Origin: Arctopsyche grandis
Taxonomy: Eukaryota; Arthropoda; Insecta; Trichoptera; Hydropsychidae
Assembly (NCBI RefSeq): GCF_051622035.1
Contig: NC_135364.1
Span: forward strand, 13,013,501 to 13,077,500
Reading direction: 5' to 3'
DNA length: 64,000 nt
The translations under genes were made by a program, and so were the position numbers. Under the pieces are notes generated by a model, which worked only from the letters and a program-made list of their open reading frames with translations, was not told the DNA's origin and ran no database searches. Position 1 is the first letter of the stretch. Each line of letters opens with the position of its first letter. This document shows positions 1 to 13,040 of this stretch, piece after piece.

Positions 1-791
1 TACAAAAAATAATTCAACCATATGAATGTATGTATATGTCGCATTGAGTTCATTTCTATCATGGCATGGCATAATAGATATGTATGTACATAATAAAATA
101 AAATAAAATAATTTCCATTTTCACGAGAAACGCACGCACTACTACTAGTCTTGGATAAAAACATTAATTTAAAAATTTAAACGTGATAGAAAGAATAGAT
201 CTTCAAAACTTATGTCGACAATTTTAGATTTAGTATAAAGACAATGACAATTGTTTTCGTCCAGTTTCGTAGAAAATATATGTAGATCTCAAATTGTATA
301 ACATTTAAATTCACAAAATAATGAAAAAATAACACCCGTTTTCCGGGAGGTAGGAAATTTAAAATCACCCCGTTCATTTTCAATCCTTTCATCTCGGCAA
401 CAATGAAGTGACGCAGTCGAAGGTATTTTCTTTCGCCCTTTCAACATTACTCAGGCCGAAGTAACACCAATTATACCATAATATTATATAATTGAAGATG
501 GTTCTTCCACCGTAAATGAACAACCTACAGACGCGTCAAAATAATAAAATATTTAAACACGAGCTAAAAGCTCAATCGATCACAATTTACGTACAACATG
601 ACGCAATTGAATAATTTTACGACGTCCTATAATTATCCGGGAATTCATAATTAGAGGCTGTTCTTAGTATTAATTTATTTCAGTTTGGAACATTGTGGCA
701 TTACAGGAATGCGCCACAATGGCATAAAATATAATGGAGAAGAGAAAAATATATCCAGACAAAAATACATTCATAAATAATCATAAAAAAC

Positions 792-879
<88 letters not shown>

Positions 880-1740
880 GCTTATCTCTCTCTCTCTGTG
901 TGTGTGTCCTAACGCTAGCCGAACATAATGAATCGATAAAAAGCCTAAACTTTGTATAAATTCATTTCGTCGAGGCACCACCCACAAAATTATTAGGGAC
1001 ATAAAGTCCCAACTGTTCCATCATATAACAACGATAAGATTTAGTTATGTCAAAACTCACAAATTCTGATAGCAGACTCCGAACTGGATAGAATATATAT
1101 TACACCAACATAACTACCTATAAATTGATTTTTCTTAGAATTTTCACTTAATGGCCCAATATCCGTTGAAATTTATATCGATATGTATTGCAAGTAGTGT
1201 CGCAACAAAAATGTACGATACAAAAACGTACATATGTACATATATAGCTGGCTTATGTATGTACATACATATGTGTACTGAAACGGTGATATTTATCTCA
1301 AACGTGCAATTCTACTGATTTAAGTATATAAATGTAGGGCAAAAATATAATTAATAAATTTGTTTCCTCGTGTTGTGCTTTAGACACTAAAAAATAATAA
1401 ACATTACAAATAGACTGATCACTGGACTAATGATTATACTGATTACAAACAATAACGATGGACTAGTGATTATATTGTAGAGGAACATTTCGATCTATCG
1501 TTTTTCAATGTGTGTTCATATGTGGTTAGGTATTGATACTAATACAAATAGCAGGTATTAGTATCAATACCTGTATTTTATAAAGGCTTTTATGTCTTAC
1601 GATTTCCATACCTTAACATATAGCCTTATTGCTATGACAAAATTTTAAATGTAATATATGTGAGGAAATTGAGAAAAAAAATGCGTGGAACGGGTAAAAC
1701 AATCTTCAATATACTCCCGTGAACACCGTAACAAAATTTA
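1..1740. other. AT-rich non-coding stretch
   Basis: I see no gene here. The open frames are short, unconserved in appearance and rich in low-complexity residues. The stretch holds an (AT)n microsatellite (listed separately) and several short ACATA/TATGT palindromes, for example around 1225-1275. Confidence 0.6.
794..909. repeat. (AT)n microsatellite followed by (CT)n/(GT)n
   Basis: About 80 bp of uninterrupted AT dinucleotides (794-875) followed by a short CT then GT tract (881-909). The long open frame across it on the minus strand is only repeating Ile-Tyr codons and is not a gene. Confidence 0.95.
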
Positions 1741-1759
1741 ATTTTTTCACATAAAATAA

Positions 1760-1965
1760 CGTTTGCGGTCTATTTGTTGTGTCACCGAAAAGTGGGAGGT
1801 GGGAGGCGGGTCGGGAGCATTCGGGAGGGACGAATCTGGGAGTTGGGGTGGGAGCACGTGACGTCTCTGTGACGTCACGGTTCCCAAGCCACCCTCTCCC
1901 TCCTCCCAGTCAAAGTTCCTGGCCAAGGGCACCCTTCAGCCTTGGAAGCAGCCGTGAAAGCAGCG
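1760..1965. promoter_or_regulatory. GC-rich patch with CRE/E-box motifs, possible promoter
   Basis: A sharply GC-rich block in AT-rich surroundings. It contains an E-box CACGTG directly followed by ACGTC, and a second palindromic TGACGTCA about 10 bp on. Base composition and clustered CRE-like sites suggest a promoter or enhancer. No coding exon with splice sites is evident next to it, so the direction and target gene are unknown. Confidence 0.35.
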
Positions 1966-2739
1966 AATCAGAGATTTTCAATCTTCATTATGGAAATGAC
2001 GCACAACGCGACAGCACACACAAACAAGCTGAAAACTTAAAGTTTCCACCGACCATAAACGGAAAAAAGCGTTAAGGGTAAATTTCATAGTTGATGTATC
2101 GATCGATATCTGCGAGTGTACACACACACACACCTTGAAAAAATAATATTATTTTTTAATTTTGGCCGAACGCGACGGAATTTTCAGCGTTCGGTAAAAC
2201 AAACAAGCCCCTTTTGAAAAAATTCATTGAAAAGAATAAAGCCCGAGTTTCTTTGTGTGACGGTTAATTAATATTCCGGCGGATATCTTCTAAAATCATA
2301 AAGATAAAATTTTACAATAAACAACGTGTACATGAAATTGTTCGCTTCGATGCAGAAATTTCGCGGCAACGATCACGTACATAAATATCGCGAGATCGTG
2401 TTGAAGTTTGTAATATAATAGAGCCGGAACAAAAAACAACAGCTCTAAATTATGATAAAAAGCTGCTAACGTGTCGTTAATTGTAATATACATACAAACT
2501 GGGCAAGTATATGAAAAAAAATCCAATGCAATTTTTTACGAATACGTATTACAAGATGGAGAAACGTAACACCAAGAAGGAAAAACGAATCTCGAGGGAA
2601 CAATGTATCACATTCAACTTCTTCTTCAATCAATCCGCGATGAAACTTTATTTTATATTTAATGGCGCGTGGGAGTTGAAATACAAGAAAAATAAAATAT
2701 TCTAAGGAAAGTTTGAAGCAAAAACGATTATTTTTGTAC

Positions 2740-2764
2740 CTTTTTGAATGATGGCGCTTTCAAC
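2740..2764 (-). other. candidate 25-nt micro-exon (minus strand)
   Basis: On the minus strand a long pyrimidine tract ending TTTCAG is followed by 25 nt and then by GTACAA. Both borders are plausible splice sites. It could belong to the minus-strand transcription unit suggested by the GC-rich block near 23 kb. The length is not a multiple of three, and one of the three frames has an immediate stop. Splice-site shape is the only evidence. Confidence 0.15.
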
Positions 2765-3018
2765 CTGAAACAAAAGACAAACAGTTGGTAAATTAAATTG
2801 AAATTTAATTATTTACGATAAGAGATTAAATTATTTTTGAACGTTTCGCGCAATTATTCAAAAACCATTTTCAATAAAATAATGTCAAACTGTTATCCAG
2901 AACGACTTACTTTTATTCGGAATGGCTTTTATCTCTTCAGATTTTATTTGATAATAGAATTACATATAACAATATTAACTACATTATAATATAAGCATTT
3001 TAACATGAATTATATGTA

Positions 3019-3420
3019 TAGCCCGTTAGTGAAGTAAAAATATATTGAGAGATATTGAGAGCATATAATACAAATTTTATAAGGTAATAGTGTGAAAATG
3101 ATAAAGTTATAGGCGTTTAAACAATTAAAATCTGACAAAACGAGTGGGTGGCGGAAAGTCAAACATTAATGTCCAATCACCCGAGAGCTGTCACCATCTC
3201 GAGATTTTTTTTTAATTTTAAACATGTTTATTTTGATTATATTTCATTATCAAGTAAGCGGAAATAGATGAAAACTCTATCAAGGACCAAACCTTGCAAA
3301 ATGGCAAAGTTTTAAAACGATCTGAATAATGTAGAAAATGCTTGACCGATTACTAAGTGAAATGTAGTTAAAACCTTGTGAAAACTCTAATCGTAAAACT
3401 TGCAAATATGTACATACATA
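3019..3420 (-). repeat. dispersed repeat A, copy 1
   Basis: About 400 bp that recurs near 17221-18010 (there split by a Helitron) and in part at 34670-35300 (there split by a hAT MITE). Shared blocks include AGTGAAGTAAAAATAT, ATAAAGTTATAGGCGTT and GAGAGCTGTCA. The copies are substantially diverged. At 17 kb it lies directly against a Helitron end, so it may be internal sequence of a longer Helitron; orientation is given on that assumption. Confidence 0.7.
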
Positions 3421-3589
3421 CATATTTAAACGCAAAACTTTAAAAATATATGAACTTTAAAAATCTATACTTTAAATAAAATATGAAACAGTAAATTAAA
3501 CTATCTTATTTTTCAATAATATTTATTTATATTTTGCCATGTTGAAATACAGTTTATTCCGAGGCGTTATTATAGCAAACCATATATAA

Positions 3590-3834
3590 CCAGGGGTTTT
3601 TAACCTTTTTCGCCAAAGGATTAATTTTGAAATTAAGAATATTTAAGGCCCTCAAAATTTTATAGAATTTTGTACGTGCCACAGGAGAAGAGAACAAACT
3701 GAGGCATATAATGTACCCGAATTAACTCGAAATATCGAAGCTGAATTCTGCAAGAATTTGAGGTTTTCTCACTAAACCAACCAGCAATTTGTAGAAATGA
3801 TTATATTACATATGATTATATTTGATTATATTAC

Positions 3835-3835
<1 letters not shown>
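3590..3835. mobile_element. possible hAT-type terminus (one end)
   Basis: Begins with CAGGGGTTTTTAACCTTTTT, which resembles the start of hAT-type terminal inverted repeats. I could not find a matching inverted end, so this is at best a truncated relic. Confidence 0.2.

Positions 3836-3929
<94 letters not shown>
3836..3929. repeat. (AT)n microsatellite
   Basis: About 90 bp of AT dinucleotide repeat. Confidence 0.95.
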
Positions 3930-3932
<3 letters not shown>

Positions 3933-3960
3933 CAACACATTATTATATCTATTAACTACA

Positions 3961-3985
3961 GTTAACTCTTTGAGTGCTGACGAAT
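3961..3985. repeat. solitary piggyBac-MITE terminus
   Basis: GTTAACTCTTTGAGTGCTGAC matches the left end of the full piggyBac-like MITE that starts 176 bp further on. Only this end is present, so it is probably a relic of a second, mostly deleted copy. Confidence 0.5.
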
Positions 3986-4136
3986 TTGACAATTGTTTTA
4001 ACCACAACCCAACCTTTAATTCTCAAAAACTTTTGAAGTAATTTTCCCATTTTAAAGTTATTAATAAAAATATGAAGGTTTTTGTCGATCGCCGAAAAGT
4101 AAAAAAAGTATAACCCTGTGAGAGGAAAAGCATTAT

Positions 4137-4632
4137 TTAACCCTTCGAGTGCTGACGCCTTTTCTGTTGGAAGCATGCCACGCTGAAAATTTCGCCAACA
4201 TTTCCAACTAGATTTATTTATAAATCTAATAGAAAGCAGGTAAAATGTAGCTAATCCAAACAAACTCCAGATCACCACCTCTAGCTAACTACCGTCAAAG
4301 ATTTCGATTTTTGTAAAGGTGTGTTTAGACTCTCTATTAAATCTTGCGACAGTATAAAATAAGTAAAAGAAGTCTATTAATGAATGTATTTTTCCAAAAC
4401 TAGTTCCATCTTCTTCATTGTTGTTAAAATGTTATGCTCACAATCTAAATGCCAAGCCACAATCTACCGACCCATATTCAATACATTTTTTTTCAATGCT
4501 ACCTGAAAAGGCTTAGCGGGTAGTATTGTTTAGTTTTTACATACTCAAAATACAACGCCTATCGACGTATTTCAGGCTCATGGACTTGTGGTCAAAACGC
4601 CGATCGGCGTTGGTCAGCATTCAAAGGGTTAA
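4137..4632. mobile_element. piggyBac-like MITE, copy 1 (496 bp)
   Basis: Bounded by TTAA on both sides (4137-4140 and 4629-4632), the target duplicated by piggyBac transposases. The ends are inverted: TTAACCCTTCGAGTGCTGAC on the left, and GTCAGCATTCAAAGGGTTAA on the right. The inside has no transposase frame. A second copy sits at 38549-39144, sharing long internal blocks such as AAAGAAGTCTATTAATGAAT. Confidence 0.85.
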
Positions 4633-6099
4633 CCAAATTGTAGTAGATCTACATACAATACAATAAAGTATGATACTTACATTATTGTATTGTATGTATG
4701 TATGTATGTACATATTTTCAAACGTACGACGGGGTTCTAATAAATTGTTTAAATTTGAAACAAATTTCCGGAAACGCGTCTATCGATTGATTTCTCTTTA
4801 TGGCAAGTTAAAATCAAACATAACATAGTTTAGGAAACGCTGTCTAGACATACGACGAATTTAAATAAAACAAATCGACCTAAGCCATATAAGCAAAGCA
4901 TCGCAAGAGAGAGTGGGAAAATTCCAAGAAAGCATAAATATTTTTTACTGCCGGGAAAAATGGCAAACCGAAAAGCGATGCATTAAGCGTCCAAGCCACG
5001 CACTTCAGCCGTTATCTTCAGCCGTTCAAATATTCAACGGCTGAAACATTGATGTCGACTTGTTTTGTGCCTGCTACGACTGTTCTCTTTCAATCATTCA
5101 GGGCTGCGCTACGCAGCGGGTCACGTTTCCCTATAAATCAGGGGAAGAAAACGAGCCTGGATAAAAAAAAATCACGCTTCCGGTAGACAATCACGCGACG
5201 CGGCCAAATCAGCGGGAATGCGACCAGGAAATCCCGCCGATAACGGGAATGCCTACCCCGATTGAAAAGCACTGCATAACTTTCGTGCGAAACTGATAAA
5301 CTCACATTTATCAAATGCCTGAAAGGCACGTACACCACTATATCTACATATGTACACACCACACGTAGCCAAATTTTCAAATCGATCGTATGTTCCTTGA
5401 AAATTATCCCCGGCTAATCGAATCAATATTTTACATTAACCGTCCCCTTTCTGTGTGTGTGTACTTACTGAACTTTTTAATTAATTTGGAGGCCCAAAAT
5501 ATTCAAACTATGTATATATTGGCGGCGAGTAAGCAATCGCTTCCGTTCAAATTAACCGGTCGACTATTAAAGTTTTCGTAGGTTAATTTGAAATTTCATC
5601 TTTTTCGAATACCGAAATAAGTTTTAAATTGGGAAGATTATTCAACAAGTCCAATTTTCAAACTTGGCCACTTAAAATTTTCAGCGAAAATTATGTCAAT
5701 TGGGTGAAATTATTTTGTAAAGTGATTTTAACTTTAATTTGAGTAATTTTAATCATAATTTTATCATCATCGTCATCATTATCACTCATTCACCATCCAT
5801 TGCTGGAAGAAGTTTCTCCACCACGCTTCCATTCGTCTCTGTTTTACGCAACTGTCTTCTCTCGGGTACCATTATACCTATACATATGTACATAGTATTT
5901 CTTTTGACCACCTTTCGTACATTCTTCAAGCTAAATGGCCCACCCATTGCCATTTCATTCTCTTCACTCTCTCCATTATATCTAGTGGATATATTATCAT
6001 AATTCTCACCGGTGACGTCGCTAGGGTTGGTGACACTTGGTGCGGTAAGTCACCCCTTCCCCTCTTCCCGAAGTCTTAAAGGAAAAAATAAAATAAAAA
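4633..6099. other. non-coding stretch, no gene seen
   Basis: No coding exon recognised. A patch near 5760-5860 (GTCATCATTATCACTC followed by CATTGCTGG) resembles the 3' region of an insect non-LTR element and may belong with the LINE remnant that starts just to the right. Confidence 0.45.
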
Positions 6100-6625
6100 A
6101 ATTTCATCGACAGATATGCCAGATATTCTCTTGCCTTCTTCTTCTTCTTCTTTCTCGTTAGCTCAATGCTGAGCGTCGTGGTCATTGATGTCAATTTGAA
6201 TTTGATGGATAATGCGCCTACACTCCTCTCAGTTCTGTGCCAAGTTAAAGGTAGCGTTAAGGGATGATCCCGCCAGTTCTCTGATTTGGTCATACCATCT
6301 CTTAAGAAACCGTCCTCTCGCTTGCCTTCCCTCCAGCATTTCGGCGACTACCAGTCTCTACAAAATCTCCACATTCTTCCTGGCCATATGGCCACAGTAA
6401 AAAATGACCCTTTTCCTAAATGTTGTGGAGTCTCTCTGAGACTGCCAGCTCCTTGAGAATGTTCGTGGGTCTTGCGGTCCATGATATACTCTTGGCTTAG
6501 ATATTCTGAAACATGGCTGCTCCTTCCTTAATGGTTCTTGATCTGATCTAGAGTTCAAAATGAAAACGGTCAATGCGTTTAAACATCGCCCACTTGTTTT
6601 CTTTTTGTAATGTGAGTTCAATGTC
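6100..6625 (-). pseudogene. non-LTR retrotransposon ORF2 C-terminal remnant, copy 1
   Basis: Read on the minus strand in broken frames, the sequence gives pieces such as YCGHMARKN, EGRQARGRFLRRW and SLNATFNLAQN, then NDHDAQH. Their order and spacing fit the region after the reverse transcriptase domain of RTE/CR1-type elements. Frameshifts and stops make it a dead fragment. The same stretch recurs, also on the minus strand, at 50800-51215, so both derive from one family. Confidence 0.65.
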
Positions 6626-6726
6626 TCTTGCCAATCTATTTTCGACCCTTAATCTTGTGTAATGTGATTTTAAAAATGACTGTTCAATGGCATGATCTAC
6701 TAAGTGACTTCTAGCTTATAGTATTG

Positions 6727-7094
6727 ATAATGTAACGTATGCTAAAAGAAGCCGCCGTTATAATTGGTTTCGAGGATTATCTCCAGGCTTAAGTGCGAGT
6801 CGGCTAACCCGAACCCCGAATGCACGTAGCGGTCGAATTCTCGTGGAGTTCTTAGAACTGACAACGCCAAAGCGTGGGACTGCATATCCGAGTACGTGAC
6901 TAAACAGTGGGGAAGTAACCGGACGTCGAAGATGCCCTGAGCGACCTGTCCCTTTATAAGGAGGTACTAAGACCATATCAAGACATTCTGGACGGAGCAC
7001 TGCCAGTGTGTGTATCTCCTTAATCACCAATAAACGCTGTGAAACGACTTTGGCCTTTTACTTGGATCCTCCACCTACCCCTACGCAACAATAA
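6727..7094 (+). mobile_element. solo LTR, copy 1 (LTR 6731-7090)
   Basis: A 360-bp unit starting TGTAACGTA and ending TACGCAACA, that is TG...CA, flanked by a perfect 4-bp duplication ATAA (6727-6730 and 7091-7094). It holds a TATA-like CTTTATAAGG and an AATAAA signal near its right end, as expected for an LTR promoter and 3' processing site. A related LTR lies at 43960-44353. No gag, pol or env frame is next to it, so it is a solo LTR left by recombination. The 4-bp duplication suits a Gypsy-type element, but the family cannot be fixed without the internal region. Confidence 0.85.
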
Positions 7095-8480
7095 TAATGG
7101 CAGCCCTAGGCATCCTTGATTTGGAATGTCATTACATTTGTTTTTTCTATGCATTGTGCTAAAGATATTTCTACGAAATTCGGGTAAACGAACATATTCC
7201 CAGACGGACGAGTAGTTACGGTTGCACATAAATTCAATTAAAATAAGTTCAATTAAAAACAAATGAAAATTTCATGCATGTATTTTTCATTTGGTGTCAT
7301 CACCTGGATGGTAATACCTGGTGCGCTCTGCATCCCTCGCACCTTCCTTATGACGCCACTGCTTCTCACGTACACATGTATGTAATCCTTTCCTATGTTT
7401 CCTAGTTATGTCGAACATACAGCATTCCATACCCTTTGATTCATTTAATAATACGTATAAATGTTGAATACATATTTCGATTTCATTCAGGATTTGAATT
7501 CGCATCAATCAATCGATAAAAACGTGTATACTATGAATCAAGGCGCGATATAATTTGCAACAAATTTGAAAGTTCACAAACTGGTATGTTAAAAAAAAAC
7601 TTTGAAATCCTCTTCGAGTCACGCCAACTTATAACTGAATGCTAGATTGACACATATCAATTATGTGTCTATTTTGATCAGGAACTTAGTATATATGTAG
7701 GTACATACATACATATAATACCTGTACATAAGATTAAAAACCGAAATATTATAGATCGAAAAATTATTTTCATCAATGCAATTTTAGCTTATTTTTTACA
7801 TTTGGGTTCAATTCGATAAAATTTAATTGAAACAATCAAACGGGTGGAGAAAAAATAATGCAATCGTATTCGAAATATCAGTCAACCCGATTTGATATGT
7901 GAACTAATTGTTTTATGCAACGGCGGCTGAAAGCTTTCCCGTGTTTTTAACGAGTCCTAAACTGGACTTCCTATTATAAATGCAGTTTGAACTTTCATCC
8001 CGTCAGTGCGCCGTGATGTTGTTCACATCAAGCTTAAAAGCCGCAATAATGGATGCACGAGCCAGCTGAAAGCGCGATGACAGAAAAAGGCTTTAGCAAA
8101 ATAACGAACGTTTCCGATAAATAATTAAATACAATTAGCATATTGCTCGACGAAAAAAGCACTCGCTATTTAGAAACTCCATTTGCCGAAGTACCTGACT
8201 GTGGAAAATATTGTGTTCCAAAGATAAACAAAGAACTTACATACATACATACGTATATAAATGTATGTACATAAAAAAGCTTCGCATTGGAGCAAAATAG
8301 ACTTCCTAATCAAACGTCAACGAACACATATTAATAGAACTTGTTTGTACTTCTGATTAGATTCGGTTACGGTAGGTCGTAGTAAAAAATAAATAACACG
8401 ACATGCGTACGACCAAATCGTTCGATGGTGAATGACTAAACAGTAAACACGTTTTAACGTTAAAATGTAATTACCATTTG
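7095..8480. other. non-coding stretch, no gene seen
   Basis: AT-rich DNA with ACATA-type palindromes at 7693-7720 and 8239-8275. A minus-strand frame at 7287-7508 ends in a basic RHKEGARDAERTR segment that could be a retroelement shard, but this is too short to assign. Confidence 0.4.
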
Positions 8481-8631
8481 ACAGGCTGAAAACCAGACTG
8501 GTACAAGTGACATTTTTAAAAAAACCTGGTTTAAGTGCTAAAATAATAGTATTTCATATATGCTATTATTTTAGCACTTAAACCAGATATTTTTAAAAAT
8601 GTCACTTGTACCAGTCTGGTTTTCAGCCCGT
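8481..8631. mobile_element. 151-bp foldback MITE
   Basis: A near-perfect palindrome: both arms read ACAGGCTGAAAACCAGACT or the same with one change when read inward, and then TGGTACAAGTGACATT. It is flanked by CATTTG on both sides (8475-8480 and 8632-8637), the probable target duplication. No coding capacity. The superfamily is not certain. Confidence 0.85.
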
Positions 8632-8694
8632 CATTTGATACTATTCGTATTTTCGTTATATTATATATCTATATATCTACATAGATAATAATAT

Positions 8695-8935
8695 AACCAG
8701 CAGCATAAATCAGTTGAAACTGAGTGTTCACGGTTTCAATCCCTGGCCCGGTGCTGCTGGCTAGACCTTGGATATGTGACTCCAGGTCGATTCGTTTTCA
8801 ATCATAGTTTACCAATTTATCTGATTTCATTGAAACGGTTTCAACAAATTGGCAACATTGTCCTATTTCTCGCAAAAATGTTTGTCAAATGCATAAATAT
8901 ATGTCTCTATGATGCATCGTATATATAAATAATAT
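8695..8935 (+). mobile_element. tRNA-derived SINE, copy 1 (diverged)
   Basis: Shares with the other SINEs in the window the head CAGCAGCATA, a B-box-like GGTTTCAATCCC, the stretch GTGACTCCAGGTCGAT and the core CCAATTTATCTGATTTCATT. The A box is poorly preserved. The 3' tail is not clear. Confidence 0.7.
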
Positions 8936-11900
8936 ACGGGATTTAAATCAATGAAAGTAGCCGTTATATTTGAAAGTGGCATAAGTCCACTTTTCTTCAT
9001 TTCGAGAAATATTTTGCAAAACATTAAATATAATGTTTTACGTTTAGCAATAATTAAACTTACTAATGGCCTGTAATATGTAGGTTTACTCCGCTTTTCC
9101 GAAATTTTGAACATATCGAAATAAAATAAATGATAACAATTAGTGAAATAGCAGAAATAGTGCTTTTGGAACTGAAAATCGGACTTGCGCCACTTTAAAA
9201 TACAGTGGCTCTTATAATAGTTGTTGATCTTTGTTTTGCCTTGATGATGTACTTACTTCTAATCAAAAGCAATGTAACATAGCAGTTAATCTTAGCTAGA
9301 CAAACCATATCTAGATGTGTCGAAATGATACGATTTTTGTTTAGTTTTTAATGGTATTTATCAAAAACAGTAGTACTTTAAAATTATCACAATATTTATA
9401 TGAAGGTATGTAAAAGCGCTGATTAAGATGCACTGATATAACGGGCTCACTAGAAATACATAATAGCATTCAAATTTTGCCACGACCTCAAACAAAACTT
9501 AAGATGCGGCTTAATTTCTTAATTGGGCAAATATTTTTGGCCTTCAAGATTGAGGGAGATACGTAGTACCAAACCCAAGCCATAAATGTAAGCCACAAGC
9601 GCCATTACGATCGAATGTTCACAGCTAAGGCGAAATTGGAATCAGATATGTCTATAAGAAATGTGAAAATGTTTGTGAATCTATGTATGTATGTACTCGT
9701 ATGTTCCAGCACAAGGTGTACCATTAATTTACAAAATCTCTTGAAGCAATCTAGACGGAAACGATCAAGGGGGTGCTTGGGTATTTTCCCAGAAACGGCC
9801 GTAAGTCGAACGATACAGAGAGGGTGTTAAGTTTTAATTACATTTCCAATCAACGATAAGTCGAATACGCGCCCTCATAGACATACCATCCCTCACAAGC
9901 ATACCATCCCTCTCAGACAGGTAATGACGTTAAGACGGCCGTTACCTGTTGTAATATTAAAGAGTTTCGTTCGCCCACTACCAAAACGTATTCTCCGTAT
10001 ATACAGTAAATGGGTAATGAAGTATACAAGGCCGCTGAATCATTCCGCAATCCGATTTTGCCAAATATCGAAAGCGCCATCTTCAAATATGTACGTAGCA
10101 AAAGCAAAGGGCAATAACCACACGAGACCATGTATAAAGGGCACGTATTTATGTATGTATGTACATACATATGTGGGGAACGAAATATCGCTTGGAGTGT
10201 TTGTTTTTCGGATTTCAATTACTACGCCTTCCTGTACTTGCTTTATGTACATATGTAGTGCTAGAATTTTTCGATTTAAGTTATTCAAATCAGAATAAAA
10301 AACATATGAACTTGAAAAAAGAAAAAAAAACATCTAAAGAGAAATGGTTTTATGAAAACATATAACATAAATATTGTATGTACAAAAATTCTTAAAAATT
10401 ACAATTAGCGCATCGTAATATGATTAAATTAGCCATTTATTTAATAATCTGTTCAAGAATTACGACAATATATTCGAGGTTTGTGCAAATTCACTCCTGT
10501 TGCGAACATCGAAAAGCAATATACAATTCTACTGAAATTTTCACAAAGCAACGGATGTTTACCAGTGAATACTTCCGCGAATACTTATTTTTGAATAATT
10601 GAATCTACACAAGATTGAACCGTAAGGATATGCAGATATCAATAATTATAATACCTACATATATATGTACATACATTTTACATTTAAAATTTATTATCTT
10701 TCTACTTTTATAAATTTCAAGTAAAATTGTAATATGTGTACATACATACATACATATACATATGTACATATGTATGTAGTGATAGTGGTATATGTAAAAA
10801 ACTTAAAATGTAAAAAAAAAATAATACAAAATGACGAACAAAATTTACCACACAAAATTTAACTCGGTGTTTTAATACGCAGTGTTTATAATAAAATTTC
10901 ATTCAGAAGCCATCAACATAGTGTGTTTTAATCCTCCAAACATCATACAATTTTTTTTTATTATTTTAAAGATTCAGTTTCAAACTTCTATTCCTAGATA
11001 TTAAGCTAGCAATATTATCCAAAATATTGATAAATAAATTTAAAGAAATAAATATTTCCATTGTTTAAAGCTTGATTTTTTATCTCATGAATTTATCGAT
11101 AGTATTCCAAAATAATAATATACAGAACAAATAAATTTCCACAAAATTAACTAGTTTTTTCTCGCGTAACATCCTTTTTAAATTGAATCTTTCATTAAAA
11201 TTAATAACACAATGATCTATGTAAATATAAGCTAGATATCGTTTATTTAAGAGAAAATATATTGAAATATATATGTATATATATGTATTTTATACAAAAT
11301 TGAATACAGCAATCATCACAGTTTGAAAAACGCGGATCTGGTCGAAAACGACCGTAAAGAAGCTGTATTCCAGTTTTCAATTTAATTGATAAAAAGGTTT
11401 AGGAGCTATGTTTATTTTACAGAACCTATTATTTTTACATTTTTAAAAATACGCGGAAAAAAGACACATACTAGTTATAATGAGTTAACATATAAAAGAT
11501 GGAATGATATGTATCAATGATGCATATCTTATATTATATAATAGTTCTAATTATGATAGTTGGCTACTGATAAGTTATTGACGTGCATAAAGACGTTTTA
11601 TATCAATTTATAATAAGTAAAAATCACGTATGTATAATAATAGCGACGAGTAAAAATTCTCACGCACGATACGATGACATCATTGATAAAATAGCTTAAA
11701 TTTGACGAACGAAATTAATTATTTAACGGCGATAATCGCCGATTTTCCACGGTTTTTACCTTGAGCGAGTAAAACACTCAAATTTTCTTTTTAATTCCTC
11801 GAATCAAGCGTTAAAAATAATTACATCGTAGATACTTCAATGAAGTGCGTATGGCTACTTTGACGTGCAACCTTTATTTGTAATAAATAAAATATTTACA

Positions 11901-12001
11901 TATGTATGTATATTACACACATATGAATATACATATGACCATATTTTAAGGTTTACGTGTGTATGTATGTACATACGAACATCGTTCATAAACGTACACC
12001 A
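8936..12001. other. AT-rich non-coding stretch
   Basis: No gene recognised. ACATA/TATGT palindromes occur at about 10150-10175, 10738-10778 and 11263-11290. A short tandem (CATACCATCCCTC, twice) lies at 9885-9915. Confidence 0.5.
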
Positions 12002-12568
12002 TCTATATATGTATGTATATACATATATATATGTACATATATATAAAATTTTATGTCTGTTTCTCTGTCTGTCTGTCTCGTATAGGCTCCTAAACCACTC
12101 AACCGATTACGATGGAACTTTCAGGATTTGTTGTATGCATGTCCGGGAAGATTACTGTGAAAAAAAACGGGAAAAAACCTCTTAATAATAATATTCGTAA
12201 TTACGATTTTACCGACGCGAAAGTATGAATCGCCATTGTGTAGTCAAGGAAATGTGTTCGTTGGTAACCACATTACCAGTTGGATTATGACGACACAGCG
12301 TTGAAGAGACGTTACTCCACGGCGTTGAGCTCCAACCATCACTTGAAACGGGAACAGGAAAAACGGGAATGAGTGGCATTGCAACGCAATAATTTCAAAT
12401 GTTTTCGCGTCGCGACCTGCGTTCTTAGGCGTAAAATAAACAAACAATTGAATAATTTCAAATGTATTCGCTGCCTGCATTTTTTCGACAAATGGTAACG
12501 GGAAGAAGAACGAGAACGGGAATTGCATGCGTTATTGTAGCATTGCAACGCATCCCGGGTTCAGCTAG
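12002..12568 (+). mobile_element. non-autonomous Helitron (567 bp)
   Basis: Starts TCTATATATG after A and ends CTAG before T, the Helitron A/T target with 5'-TC and 3'-CTRR ends. Just inside the 3' end is a hairpin: ATGCGTT, a 13-nt loop, AACGCAT. The CTGTCTGTCTGTCTC near the 5' end, followed by ACCACTCAACCGATTACGAT, is characteristic of insect non-autonomous Helitrons. No Rep/helicase frame is present. A relative in the opposite orientation lies at about 17288-17726. Confidence 0.85.
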
Positions 12569-12654
12569 TACTATATACATATGTATATATACATATATTC
12601 GAGATAAGACTCGAATTTTCTTATTCATTTATGAAAATAATCTTACTAAGCCAA

Positions 12655-13040
12655 GAATATAACTAGGTGGTTGCGTTAATTCTAACCACCGAGTGGTGAC
12701 TGGGTTCGATTCCTGGGTTGACCTATAGTTTATTCCGAGTATTTCTGTAGTGCTGCTGGTCAGACTTGGATATCTGTGACTCCAAGTCGATCGTTTCCAA
12801 TCAATGTTTGGAAATTTATCTGATTTCATTGTTGAAACGGTTCCTCGTCAAATTGGCAAAAAATATCCTACCCACTATGTCACCACTATTTGAAAATGAT
12901 TTCAAAAATTTATATAAATATGTATAAGCTAAATACAATAGGTTTCGCTAGGGGCAACCCAAAATGGCATCATAGGAAAATATAAAATTGGACCAATCGG
13001 CTATGCCAGCTTTTCTTAGTATTATTAAATAAATAAATTT
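12655..13040 (+). mobile_element. tRNA-derived SINE, copy 2 (tail type A)
   Basis: Contains a B box GGGTTCGATTCC, the CTGGTCAGACTTGGATAT block, the core TTATCTGATTTCATTGTTGAAACG, and then CACTATGTCACCACTATTTGA. The 3' part has GGTTTCGCTAGGGGCAACC and AAAATATAAAATTGG and ends in ATTAAATAAATAAA. The same tail is seen at 53557-53900. Confidence 0.8.

Noticed and set aside
781-1002. 73-codon frame rich in Tyr-Ile repeats
   Set aside because: It is the translation of the (AT)n tract.
7287-7508. Minus-strand frame ending GARDAERTRYYHPGDDTK as a gene
   Set aside because: Too short and without context; at most a retroelement shard.
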